Source: an uncultured Clostridia bacterium (lineage in GTDB: Bacteria; Bacillota; Clostridia; Oscillospirales; Acutalibacteraceae). Taken from it: DNA of 42,454 bases. The DNA is taken from positions 1 to 42,454 of the forward strand of contig CAMVQZ010000009.1 in NCBI GenBank assembly GCA_947169745.1. The letters run 5' to 3'. Positions within the stretch are counted from its first letter, which is position 1. Every line of letters begins with the position of its first letter. Of the stretch, positions 10,279 through 19,184 are shown piece by piece. Made by a program: the position numbers and the translations under genes. The notes under the pieces were generated by a model. That model made no database searches and was not told where the DNA came from. It saw only the letters and a list, made by a program, of their open reading frames with translations.

Positions 10279-10950
10279 ATGATTGAATATAAAACTGAAA
10301 CATATATTGTCACGCCTGAAAACTGCAGCAGCAATGCTGTTATATATGTCCACGGAAAAGGCGGCACTGCTGCAGAGGGTGAGCACTATAAGCCCCTGTT
10401 TCCTGACAGGGATGTGATCGGACTGGAATACATAACATCAACTCCGTGGGAAACAGGAGAAGAAATTTTTAACGCCGTCGCAAAATTAAAAACCACCTAT
10501 AATAATATTATTCTGATAGCGAACAGCATCGGAGCTTTTTTCAGTATGTGCGCAGGAATCGACCTTATGATAGAAAAAGCTTATTTCATCTCCCCTGTTG
10601 TGGATATGGAAAAGCTGATCGCCGATATGATGAAGCAGGCAAATGTTACTGAGGAAGAATTGGAAAACAGGAGGGTCATCCCTGTCGCCTCCGGCGAGGT
10701 GCTGTCCTGGGAATATCTGCGCTGGATAAGAAATCATCCTCTGAAGTGGGATACACCAACCGAAATACTGTATGGAAGCCGCGATATTATCACTTCCTGC
10801 AATACTGTCCGGGTCTTTGCCAATAGTCATAATGCAGGCCTGACAGTGATGGGAAACGGCGAACACTGGTTTCATACGGATGAACAGATGCAGTTTCTGA
10901 ATGACTGGATAAAATCAAAGGAAGCTTTTCAAAAAGGAGACAGAATGTGA
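10279..10950 (+). CDS. Alpha/beta hydrolase
   Basis: AVIYVHGKGG (oxyanion region), ILIANSIGAFFSM nucleophile elbow-like (NSIGA), C-terminal GNGEHWFH. Confidence 0.8.
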   Translation: MIEYKTETYIVTPENCSSNAVIYVHGKGGTAAEGEHYKPLFPDRDVIGLEYITSTPWETGEEIFNAVAKLKTTYNNIILIANSIGAFFSMCAGIDLMIEKAYFISPVVDMEKLIADMMKQANVTEEELENRRVIPVASGEVLSWEYLRWIRNHPLKWDTPTEILYGSRDIITSCNTVRVFANSHNAGLTVMGNGEHWFHTDEQMQFLNDWIKSKEAFQKGDRM

Positions 10951-11477
10951 AAAATATTACCGTAAACAAAGTCAGCTACAATATCATTAAGCTCCTGGGT
11001 AAGGGCAAGGGAGGATATTCTTATCTTGCGCAGCGTGAGGGCAAACAGCTCGTTGTCAAGCAGATACATCACGAGCCCTGCGATTACTATACCTTCGGTA
11101 ACAAAATAGAAGCAGAAAAAAATGACTATCAGCGGCTTCGGAACGCTGGGATACGGATACCGGAGATGCTGGATATCGACTGCGAAAATGAATGCCTCGT
11201 CAAGGAATATATCGAAGGCGAAACGGTATTTGATCTGGTGGCAAAGGATGTACCAGTTTCTGAGTATCTGCCCCAGGTGAGAAAAATGGCAGAGCAGGCA
11301 AAAGCCGCCGGCTTGAATATAGACTATTTTCCGACTAATTTTGTCATACAGGACGGGCTGCTGTGGTACATCGACTATGAATGCAACAGCTATATGGATG
11401 AATGGAACTTTGAAAACTGGGGCGTGAAATACTGGTCAAAAACCCCTGAATTTGAAAAGTATCTTAAAAATCACTGA
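10947..11477 (+). CDS. Minimal protein-kinase-like protein
   Basis: Gly-rich loop LGKGKGGYSY, VVKQ lysine, catalytic-loop-like IDYFPTN (D+5=N) and DFG-like YIDYE. GTG start overlaps the upstream stop by 4 nt (GTGA). Confidence 0.7.
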   Translation: MKNITVNKVSYNIIKLLGKGKGGYSYLAQREGKQLVVKQIHHEPCDYYTFGNKIEAEKNDYQRLRNAGIRIPEMLDIDCENECLVKEYIEGETVFDLVAKDVPVSEYLPQVRKMAEQAKAAGLNIDYFPTNFVIQDGLLWYIDYECNSYMDEWNFENWGVKYWSKTPEFEKYLKNH

Positions 11478-11621
11478 CCGGGAGGAACAGTGAATAATAA
11501 AATGAATACTGAGAACCGAATAATTAATAATAGTAGTTGTCGCTTCGTTCCTGTTATAGTAAGCTTACGGGTGACAGTAGTGCTTACGGCTTTAATAAAC
11601 CTGCAAAGGCTGCTGCTGTGC

Positions 11622-11650
11622 TTGAATATGGGATAAATTTGTTGTATAAT
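11622..11650 (+). promoter_or_regulatory. Sigma-A promoter for malic enzyme
   Basis: TTGAAT - 17 bp - TATAAT. Confidence 0.65.
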
Positions 11651-11691
11651 CAGGGTATGTTCAAAATAATATCAAGGAAAGGAAAGTAATA

Positions 11692-12864
11692 ATGGATATA
11701 AGAAAAAAATCACTGGAAAAGCATTATGAGTGGAACGGCAAAATCGAGGTTATCTCCAGAGCTCCGATAACAAATTCCGAGGAGCTTTCTCTGGCATATA
11801 CTCCCGGCGTTGCAGAGCCGTGTCTGGAGATACAGAAGGACTATGATAAATCCTTTAAGCTTACAAGAAGAAATAACCTTGTAGCAGTTATCACAGACGG
11901 CACAGCAGTTCTCGGTCTGGGAGATATCGGCCCCGAGGCAGGAATGCCTGTAATGGAAGGCAAATGCGCTCTCTTCAAGGAATTCGGAGATGTGGACGCA
12001 TTTCCTCTTTGTATCAGATCCAAGGATGTAGACGAGATCGTAAGAACAATTTACCTCATCTCCGGAAGCTTCGGCGGAATCAACCTGGAGGATATCGCTG
12101 CTCCCAGATGCTTTGAGATCGAAAAAAAGCTCAAGGAGCTTTGTGACATTCCGGTTTTCCACGACGACCAGCACGGAACAGCAGTAGTTGTTGCAGCTGC
12201 CCTTGTAAATGCCCTTAAGATCGTAAAGAAGGACATGGGAGAAATAAATGTGGTTGTAAACGGAGCCGGCTCGGCAGGTATTGCGATCTCCAAGCTTATA
12301 ATGAAAATGGGGGTCAGAAATCTTACTCTGTGCGACAGCGTGGGAGTTATCTGCGAGGGCGATGAGCGTCTCAACAGCTCAAAGGCAGAAATGGCAAAGG
12401 TCACAAACCGCAGCCACCTCACAGGGACCCTTGCAGATGCAATGAAGGGCGCAGATGTGTTTATCGGCGTATCCGCGCCGGGTATCGTCAGCAAGGAAAT
12501 GGTCTCCTCTATGAATAAGGACGCGATAGTTTTCGCAATGTCAAATCCCACCCCGGAGATAATGCCCGACCTTGCAAAGGAAGGCGGAGCAAGAGTGATC
12601 GGAACAGGAAGATCAGATTTCCCGAATCAGATAAACAACGTCCTTTGCTTCCCCGGCATTTTCAGAGGAGCTCTCGACTGCAGAGCAAAGGAGATCAACG
12701 ATGATATGAAGGTAGCCGCAGCTTATGCTATCGCTTCTATAGTCAGCGAGGAGGAGCTTAACGAGGACTATATAATTCCCTTCGCATTTGATAACAAGGT
12801 CGGCCCCGCAGTTGCCGAGGCTGTGATCAAAGCAGCAAAAGCCTCAGGCGCAGCAAGAGTATAA
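11692..12864 (+). CDS. NAD(P)-dependent malic enzyme
   Basis: [63 protein letters not shown] are conserved malic enzyme motifs. Confidence 0.95.
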   Translation: MDIRKKSLEKHYEWNGKIEVISRAPITNSEELSLAYTPGVAEPCLEIQKDYDKSFKLTRRNNLVAVITDGTAVLGLGDIGPEAGMPVMEGKCALFKEFGDVDAFPLCIRSKDVDEIVRTIYLISGSFGGINLEDIAAPRCFEIEKKLKELCDIPVFHDDQHGTAVVVAAALVNALKIVKKDMGEINVVVNGAGSAGIAISKLIMKMGVRNLTLCDSVGVICEGDERLNSSKAEMAKVTNRSHLTGTLADAMKGADVFIGVSAPGIVSKEMVSSMNKDAIVFAMSNPTPEIMPDLAKEGGARVIGTGRSDFPNQINNVLCFPGIFRGALDCRAKEINDDMKVAAAYAIASIVSEEELNEDYIIPFAFDNKVGPAVAEAVIKAAKASGAARV

Positions 12865-12903
12865 TATTTGCTTAAGAATTAAGTTTTTAAAGTAAGCTTT
12901 TTC

Positions 12904-13478
12904 GTTTCCGGTTTGTTTTTTCTGAGCCGGCAGTCTATGCAGGCGTGCCTTCGGCACGGAGCCAAAGAGGTGAACCCAGGTTCCCCCCTTTTGGAAATCC
13001 CTCCTCCTTTTCTTTGAGCCGAAAGTGCTGACGGCTGACGAAGGAGCGTATGCCACTCTGGTTCGGTGAACGGATGCGGAGGGTCGTACAAAGCCACGGA
13101 TTTTTATACAGACCGACAGCTTACACATCCGTTCTGCCCGGCACATACCCAGCCGCCGTCAGCATAAAGACTATCCGATCACACAGCAGGGAGTTTAAGG
13201 AGGGGGATTTTCAAAGGGGGCAAACTCAAAAAGGGGGGGCGCAGCCCTCCTTTGTGGGTCCCCCTTTGATCCCGTGCCGAAGGCACGCCCTGGACAGAAC
13301 CAGCGGTTCATCAGGACAAACCAGATACGAATGGACTATCCCGACAACATTCAACATTACCTGCTGCCGCGGCACGAGAGTGTGTTTACGCACGACCGAG
13401 CGAATGGAATGAGCGACTACGCGAACACGGGTCCAGCGTCACGCTGGCGCGAATTGCTCAGTGCGAGCACGCACCGCT
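12904..13478 (+). repeat. GC-rich palindromic ~0.5-kb repeat, copy A
   Basis: From about 12966 to 13474 it matches the reverse complement of 41960-42454; carries imperfect terminal inverted repeats (12904-12966 / 13263-13328) including GCGTGCCTTCGGCACGG / CCGTGCCGAAGGCACGC. Confidence 0.8.
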
Positions 13479-13484
13479 GGCTGG

Positions 13485-13513
13485 TTGACGAGAGGGAAGA
13501 AATGTAATATAAT
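13485..13513 (+). promoter_or_regulatory. Sigma-A promoter for RNase P RNA
   Basis: TTGACG - 17 bp - TATAAT, about 8 bp before the RNA 5' end. Confidence 0.8.
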
Positions 13514-13521
13514 ATTGAGCA

Positions 13522-13867
13522 GATGAGTGAGATAAACAGTCGCGGATGCAGTGCCGAGAGGCCGCACCCGAGGAAAGTCCGGGCTCCACAGGGCAGGATA
13601 ACGGCTAACGGCCGCCGGGGGTGACCCCAGGGAAAGTGCAACAGAGATATACCGCCTGATTATTCAGGTAAGGGTGGAAAGGCGAGGTAAGAGCTCACCG
13701 GCGCATCGGAGACGGTGCGGCCATGTAAACCCTATCCGGAGCAACACCGCAAGGAAGTGTATTCATCGGCCCGATGGCTTCAGCAGGTGGCATTGAGCAG
13801 TATCGGTAACGGTCTGCCAAGATAGATGACTGTTCGCGACAGAACCCGGCTTATCGTCTCACTCATT
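13522..13867 (+). ncRNA. rnpB: RNase P RNA (bacterial type)
   Basis: GAGGAAAGTCCGGGCTCCACAGGGCAGG (CR I), closing segment ACAGAACCCGGCTTATCGTCTCACTCATT; ends pair GATGAGTGAGATAA with TTATCGTCTCACTCATT. Confidence 0.95.
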
Positions 13868-13880
13868 ACTATTAAAATAC

Positions 13881-13904
13881 GGCGCGAGCATTCGCGCCTT
13901 TTTG
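13881..13904 (+). terminator. Terminator after rnpB
   Basis: GGCGCGAGCATTCGCGCCTTTTTG hairpin + T-tract. Confidence 0.8.
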
Positions 13905-13923
13905 ATTTCAGAGGGGAGGCAAT

Positions 13924-15657
13924 ATGGAATTTTTAAAAACCAATTATAAAAAGCACCCATTTGTGTCGGCTTTTTTGTTCTGGCTTTATTTTCTTCTGGC
14001 ATTCGGAAGATATGAAGTCTATAAAGCCGCTCCGATAAATTATTTGTCTCCATTGCTTTTCGGAGTCATACTTCTTCTCCTTGAAAAAAGACACATTTCC
14101 GGAGCACAAACGGAAAAGGAAACTGCAAAAAGAAAACTTATACAAACAGCTTCGGCCATAGGAGCAGTCACAGTATATGTTGAAGCAATGGTTTTCTCTG
14201 TTTTCGATTTTCATCCCTTTCCGGGGTCAGTTGAAAGAAACATTTTTATGTTTATTTTCCCGGCTCTTGCGCTGTGCGTTTTTGCAGCACTTTTTATTAC
14301 AGTAAAGAAAAAATGGACAATAGACAAAGCCGCTGTACTACTTGTGGCTTCAGGATTTGTTATCCAGATCTTTTATTCTATGTATGGTCAGACATATCAG
14401 TATGATGTGGAGGGACACCTGAATTATATTAACTGGCTTTATAATCACTACCTTCCGATGCAAAGCAATCCCAGCGCTGTCTGGCAGTTTTATCATCCTC
14501 CCCTTCACCATTATATATGCGCCGCATATATGCACATACACAGACTGTTTTCTACCCAGGCTCCCAATCTTGAATATATCCCCAGACTGTATAGTCTGAT
14601 GTCTCTGGTTGTAATGTATAAGCTTACCGGAGAATTGGGAATAAAAGGAACGCCCCGGCTTCTGACACTTACACTCCTGACCTTCTCCCCGGCTCTGATA
14701 GCTATCGGAGGATATAAAAACAATGATATGCTGTCTGTTTTCTTTCTGATGCTTTCAGTTTACCTGTCAGTAAAATGGTATAAGAACAGAACAACAAAAA
14801 ATATCATCAAGGTGGCAGTATCCTTCGGGCTGGGAATGCTGACAAAGCTTTCTGTATGGATGGCAGCCGTCCCCATAGCGGTATTATTTATCGCTGCGCT
14901 TGTGGAAACGCTCTCCGCAAGAGATAAAAAACAATTCGGAAAAACCTTCGGTATGATGTGCGTTTTTATGGTCATAGCCGCTCCGATGTCATTGTACTGG
15001 AGCCTGAGGAATTATTTCCGGTTCGGAATGTCCCTGGGCTTTATCCCGGAAAGCATAAACCCCGATCAGGAAATCCGCCAAAGCATTACTCAGAGACTGT
15101 TTGATTTCAGTCCGTTCCAATATACCGGGCAGCCCTGGCAGTGCAAAATGGGAGGAGATCAGAACGATCCCTATAATGAATATAATCCCCTTATCGCTCT
15201 GATAAAATCCTCTGCTCAGGGATACAGACCGGCAGTATCAATAGAGCATCAGGTTGCTCCCTTTATGTGGATAGTTCTGTATGCAGCTGCCTTTATATGT
15301 CTTATATCCTTCGTATGTTTTGTATGTATCCTGATAAAAAAGAATACTCTCAGTTGGATCTATAAACTGTTTATAGCCGCATTATTTGCAACCGTACTTC
15401 TTTCCTATTATGTTTTCTGCATCAGATATCCCCAGGTCTGCACCGAGGAAATAAGATATGCTTTTCCTCTCGTATATATCAGCGCTCTTTCTTTGGGGGC
15501 GGCGGCTTTGCAGCTGCAAAAGAAAAACTCCCTGTACAGAAAGGGAGCAGTATATTGTCTGTACGGCTCAGCAGCCCTGTTTTCAGCGGCTGTAATCGTA
15601 AAGTGCATTGCAGAATATCTGCTGCTGAGACAAATTCCTGGTGTGGGATTTAATTAA
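13924..15657 (+). CDS. Polytopic glycosyltransferase, PMT/ArnT-like (GT39/GT83 type)
   Basis: Multiple TM segments; YQYDVEGHLNYINWLYNHYLP...YHPPLHHYICA resembles the first-loop DE-type motif and following aromatic segment of this fold. Confidence 0.7.
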   Translation: MEFLKTNYKKHPFVSAFLFWLYFLLAFGRYEVYKAAPINYLSPLLFGVILLLLEKRHISGAQTEKETAKRKLIQTASAIGAVTVYVEAMVFSVFDFHPFPGSVERNIFMFIFPALALCVFAALFITVKKKWTIDKAAVLLVASGFVIQIFYSMYGQTYQYDVEGHLNYINWLYNHYLPMQSNPSAVWQFYHPPLHHYICAAYMHIHRLFSTQAPNLEYIPRLYSLMSLVVMYKLTGELGIKGTPRLLTLTLLTFSPALIAIGGYKNNDMLSVFFLMLSVYLSVKWYKNRTTKNIIKVAVSFGLGMLTKLSVWMAAVPIAVLFIAALVETLSARDKKQFGKTFGMMCVFMVIAAPMSLYWSLRNYFRFGMSLGFIPESINPDQEIRQSITQRLFDFSPFQYTGQPWQCKMGGDQNDPYNEYNPLIALIKSSAQGYRPAVSIEHQVAPFMWIVLYAAAFICLISFVCFVCILIKKNTLSWIYKLFIAALFATVLLSYYVFCIRYPQVCTEEIRYAFPLVYISALSLGAAALQLQKKNSLYRKGAVYCLYGSAALFSAAVIVKCIAEYLLLRQIPGVGFN

Positions 15658-15670
15658 GGAGGTCATAATA

Positions 15671-16321
15671 ATGTCAAAAAAAGATATTAAATCAAAAGTT
15701 CTGAAAATCACAAGAGAGTTTGTGCTTATCAATGTAGGAGTGATAATTCTGGGCATACTTCTGGTGCTGTTTCCGGATAAGTCCAAGGATATCATCTGCA
15801 GGTCAATAGGCATCGCACTTTCAGTCTGGGGAGTATTCAAGATATTTGAATACTTCTATGTCAAAAGCAAGGAAATGTTCGGATCCTTTGCCCTTGTGCA
15901 GGGCAGCGCGCTTATCGGCTTCGGCGTTTATATAATCATTTTCCCCGATTTCCTTGCCGCTATGATAACCTTTGTACTTGCTATCATTCTGTTTATCGGA
16001 GCTGTTCTCAAGCTTCAGTATGCTCTCGAGCTGGCAAGATTCGGTTCAAAAATCAGATGGGCACAGGCAGGCGCTGCGTGCATAATGATAGCGGCAAGCG
16101 TGATAGCCTTCTTCAACCCCTTCGGAAAGGCTCAGAACATTTTTCTCATCTACCTTGGTATATGCCTGATAGTAAACGGTATCTGGGATCTTATCACTAT
16201 GATCTACATTTCCAGGTTTGTAAAAAACGGAGGCAAAAAAGTCAAAACTAAAAAGATTGACAGCAAAAACGATCAGTATATAGAAGTAGAATTTGAAGAA
16301 AACTCCGGGGACGAGGAGTGA
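15671..16321 (+). CDS. DUF308 (HdeD-like) membrane protein
   Basis: Six predicted TM helices in paired glycine-rich pattern; RBS AAGGAGG upstream of ATG 15671. Confidence 0.65.
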   Translation: MSKKDIKSKVLKITREFVLINVGVIILGILLVLFPDKSKDIICRSIGIALSVWGVFKIFEYFYVKSKEMFGSFALVQGSALIGFGVYIIIFPDFLAAMITFVLAIILFIGAVLKLQYALELARFGSKIRWAQAGAACIMIAASVIAFFNPFGKAQNIFLIYLGICLIVNGIWDLITMIYISRFVKNGGKKVKTKKIDSKNDQYIEVEFEENSGDEE

Positions 16322-16396
16322 CGATTGTCTTTGTAAAGGCGGACGAAACTTAATATTATTAACGATTCTCAGGATCAGAACTTACAGGCAAAAAAT

Positions 16397-16440
16397 AACC
16401 GGCGGTACGATTATAACGGGACCGCCGGTTTATTTTTATT
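16397..16440. terminator. Probable bidirectional terminator between convergent genes
   Basis: ACCGGCGGTACG...GGGACCGCCGGT stem, AT-rich flanks on both sides. Confidence 0.7.
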
Positions 16441-16879
16441 TGCTTTTTTCCTTATCGGGTTTTTTGACTTTTTTCTTTGTGTCAAAATCCTCGATCCTTA
16501 TACCATATTCCTCAGGTATACAACGAAGGGAATTGCCCTTTTCGTTGTTTCTTCTTGATATTTCTTCATATATCACATAAAGCGTCTGTACTCCGTTCTC
16601 CAGAATGAAGTAATGCTTTATATATGGCACAAGCAGCACAAGCAGCATTATAAATAATATAAGCAGGGCAAGGCTTGCGCAAAACACAAGAACAAGCAAA
16701 ACCGAAAGAGTTGCGACCGCGAACAGGAAGGTGACTATCAGGTGTATCAGCCTTTCGTGCTGCCAGAACTGAATTTCTCTAATCAGCTCCAGCTTGAAAT
16801 GCTCCAGATCACCGGCATCCTCTTCGTTTTCAATAAATTCGTAAAGGCTGGAAATATAAGCCCTCAGTTTATTACCCAT
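16436..16879 (-). CDS. Hypothetical membrane protein (147 aa)
   Basis: Two hydrophobic segments LIVTFLFAVATLSVLLVLVFCASLALLILFIMLLVLLV. Confidence 0.65.
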   Translation of the reverse strand: MGNKLRAYISSLYEFIENEEDAGDLEHFKLELIREIQFWQHERLIHLIVTFLFAVATLSVLLVLVFCASLALLILFIMLLVLLVPYIKHYFILENGVQTLYVIYEEISRRNNEKGNSLRCIPEEYGIRIEDFDTKKKVKKPDKEKSK

Positions 16880-16888
16880 TGTATCGCC

Positions 16889-17407
16889 TTAATTCGTTGG
16901 TATTTTTCTTTCCATAATGTACTCCTGGCAGACAAAGCCTCCGCCTATATCTGTATCTACCGGCTTCACCTTATGGAAATCAAGATGTTCATAAACATTA
17001 ATGGCAAAGCTATTTTTACGCTCGACCCTCAGCCGCATTTTCTTGATATACGAAAAGCCTATTTCCGGGTTCCTGAAAACAGAATCAATATGTGATATTG
17101 TTCTCCTGGCAAGACCCCTGCGGCGGAATTCCGCCTTGATATACAGCCTTTCCAGGTAAACATAGTCACCCTTCAGATGCAGACACATATAGCCTGCCAG
17201 CTCCTCATCGGAAAGAAGCATATAGTAGATATATCCGTTTTTCATCTGCTCCTTCATAGCGCTTCTGGACTGAAATTTTTCGAGCATATATTCGATCTGC
17301 TCCTGAGAAAAAATGTCCCGGTAATAATTATGCCAGACATTTTTTGCTGCCTCTTCAACTTCAATAAGCTGTTTCTCTGTGACAACAGGCATTACGTCAA
17401 ATCTCAT
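16889..17407 (-). CDS. GNAT family N-acetyltransferase
   Basis: YLERLYIKAEFRRRGLARRTISHID; start MRFDVMPVV preceded by GGGGGG-type RBS. Confidence 0.8.
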   Translation of the reverse strand: MRFDVMPVVTEKQLIEVEEAAKNVWHNYYRDIFSQEQIEYMLEKFQSRSAMKEQMKNGYIYYMLLSDEELAGYMCLHLKGDYVYLERLYIKAEFRRRGLARRTISHIDSVFRNPEIGFSYIKKMRLRVERKNSFAINVYEHLDFHKVKPVDTDIGGGFVCQEYIMERKIPTN

Positions 17408-17599
17408 TATTTTACCCCCCGCAGGCACAAGGAAGGTCATTCCTGCACCTGAATAATAGTTTTGGTGTAAATCGAAGGACAGAGAAATTATTAACCTTAC
17501 GCTGAATATCAGAATGCTCTTTTGGATTCTTTGTCTAAGCATGATATAACATAACTCTGAACAGAAAGCTAAAAGCACTCCCTGCTTCAGCATTGTTTG

Positions 17600-17998
17600 T
17601 CAATTATCGTTTCTTTCTATTTTCCTTCTGGTTATCTGGGTATCAATATGGATATCCTGAGACTGTGACAGGGTAAGGGGAGCCTGCTTTTTATATGTGT
17701 AAGGCTCGCTCTGACCATTTGTCTTGTAACTGTGAGCTATAAAAAATACTGTAACTCCTGTTGCCACAAGGCTGATACCAAGAGATATTGCAATTGTTTT
17801 TCCTACATTCTTTGTGCTGGAAGAAGAACTTGATGAGCTTGATGAACTGCTGGAGGAAACTGTTTCAACAGAAGCAGCCTCCGGCTCAGCCTGTGTGTCC
17901 TCTACAGCGGCGTATGCAGATAATGAAAAAACAGAAAGAGCGACAAGAGCCATTACTGCCACAACTAATCTGGCGAAGTATCTGTTACTTTTCTTCAT
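17600..17998 (-). CDS. Secreted/membrane protein with poly-Ser linker; resembles the C-terminal part of TPM-domain (YdjH-like) proteins but has no TPM domain
   Basis: Signal peptide, SSSSSSSSSSSSSS tract, single TM (NVGKTIAISLGISLVATGVTVFFIA) and basic tail DTQITRRKIERNDN. Confidence 0.55.
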   Translation of the reverse strand: MKKSNRYFARLVVAVMALVALSVFSLSAYAAVEDTQAEPEAASVETVSSSSSSSSSSSSSSTKNVGKTIAISLGISLVATGVTVFFIAHSYKTNGQSEPYTYKKQAPLTLSQSQDIHIDTQITRRKIERNDN

Positions 17999-19059
17999 AA
18001 GAACAAACCTCCTATCAGGAAAATGACAAACAGAACAACAAACATAATAGCTCCGAATATTGCCAGCTTTGCAATACTTACAGGAAGCTCGCCGTAATTC
18101 TTTCCGGTCTGTCCGTTCATCGCATACATATAATCCTTATCCTTGTATTTGAAGGTCATTACCCATACAGGCATAAGAGCATATTCCCAGCTCTCATTGA
18201 GGGTAGTAAGATCCATATTATCGACCCGGAAGGAATCATATCCATTTACCGTCTCTGAATAGATCTTTTGTGCATAACCCCTGAGCTCGTTATCTACATC
18301 CTGCTGAGCTTCATTTCTCTCCAGATCTCTCTTCTCAGCCAGGAATCCGGAAAGATATGACATTGTAAAGGGACGCGCCTCTTCATCATCAAAGGGATTG
18401 ACATATTTGAGAGCCTTTTTGTTATCCGGCTCCTTCAGGGCTGCGTGCGGGAAATGCCTGAAGTCTATCTTACCTCTTCTGATGATCTGATAGACCTTTG
18501 TTTCCTCTACCTCATAATCGCCCTCTTTCCACCTTCTGACCTTCTTTGCAGTACCATTGATACCGCCGTCTTTTTCTGAATTGACAAGCCAGTAGGGATA
18601 ATACACACCCTTCATCATATCCATCTGTCCCTCAGACAGGAAGTCTCCGGGAAGGAATTTCTTTTTTCCGCAGAAATCCAGGAATCTCTGTTTTGCATCC
18701 TTTTCGGAAATCTTGAAAGGAATGACCATATTCGGCTTGAAGCTTCCCGAAAGTCTGTTTGAAAGTACTATGGGGTTATGACAGTATACACAGAATGTCG
18801 ATGCTGTATTGGTCTCAGCAATTACCTCAGCGCCGCAGGACTGACATACATACAGAGCTGCAGCAAATTCATCATTCGGATCCTGCTCCGGCTCCGGCTT
18901 GGATTCCTGATCAAGCTGTTCGTCAAGCTTGCCGAAGTGCTTTTCCAGCTCTTCTTCTGTAAATTCACTTCTGCAGTATTCACAGGCAAATTTCAGCTTC
19001 TGAGCGTCATATTGCAGCGGACCGCCGCAATTGATACATTTATACGATATTGCTTCCAT
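17995..19059 (-). CDS. Zinc-ribbon membrane protein, YdjG-like
   Basis: N-terminal YKCINCGGPLQYDAQKLKFACEYCRSEF, second ribbon YVCQSCGAEVIAETNTASTFCVYCHNPI, C-terminal TM. Confidence 0.75.
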   Translation of the reverse strand: MEAISYKCINCGGPLQYDAQKLKFACEYCRSEFTEEELEKHFGKLDEQLDQESKPEPEQDPNDEFAAALYVCQSCGAEVIAETNTASTFCVYCHNPIVLSNRLSGSFKPNMVIPFKISEKDAKQRFLDFCGKKKFLPGDFLSEGQMDMMKGVYYPYWLVNSEKDGGINGTAKKVRRWKEGDYEVEETKVYQIIRRGKIDFRHFPHAALKEPDNKKALKYVNPFDDEEARPFTMSYLSGFLAEKRDLERNEAQQDVDNELRGYAQKIYSETVNGYDSFRVDNMDLTTLNESWEYALMPVWVMTFKYKDKDYMYAMNGQTGKNYGELPVSIAKLAIFGAIMFVVLFVIFLIGGLFL

Positions 19060-19122
19060 ATCATTGCTGTGCCTTCGGGCAACAGCTGCCCACCTCTTTT
19101 CGTGTAAAAATATAATATTGCC

Positions 19123-19160
19123 AACAACTTCCCTGTCGAAAAAACGGCAGAGAAGTTGTT
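19123..19160 (-). terminator. Stem-loop between the SPFH gene and the zinc-ribbon gene (possible terminator/attenuator)
   Basis: AACAACTTC...GAAGTTGTT stem. Confidence 0.4.
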
Positions 19161-19184
19161 CTGCAAATTATTCAGTCAATATAA

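Noticed and set aside
12844-13412. ORFs in the GC-rich repeat (for example REFKEGDFQRGQTQKGGAQPSFVGPPLIPCRRHA)
   Set aside because: Both copies give similar peptides only because the DNA is repeated; no start context, no coding bias, and substitutions/indels break the frame.
17788-18026. Two plus-strand ORFs rich in Glu/Leu (MLEEELDELDELLEETV...)
   Set aside because: They are antisense to the poly-Ser/signal region of the minus-strand gene and reflect low-complexity sequence.
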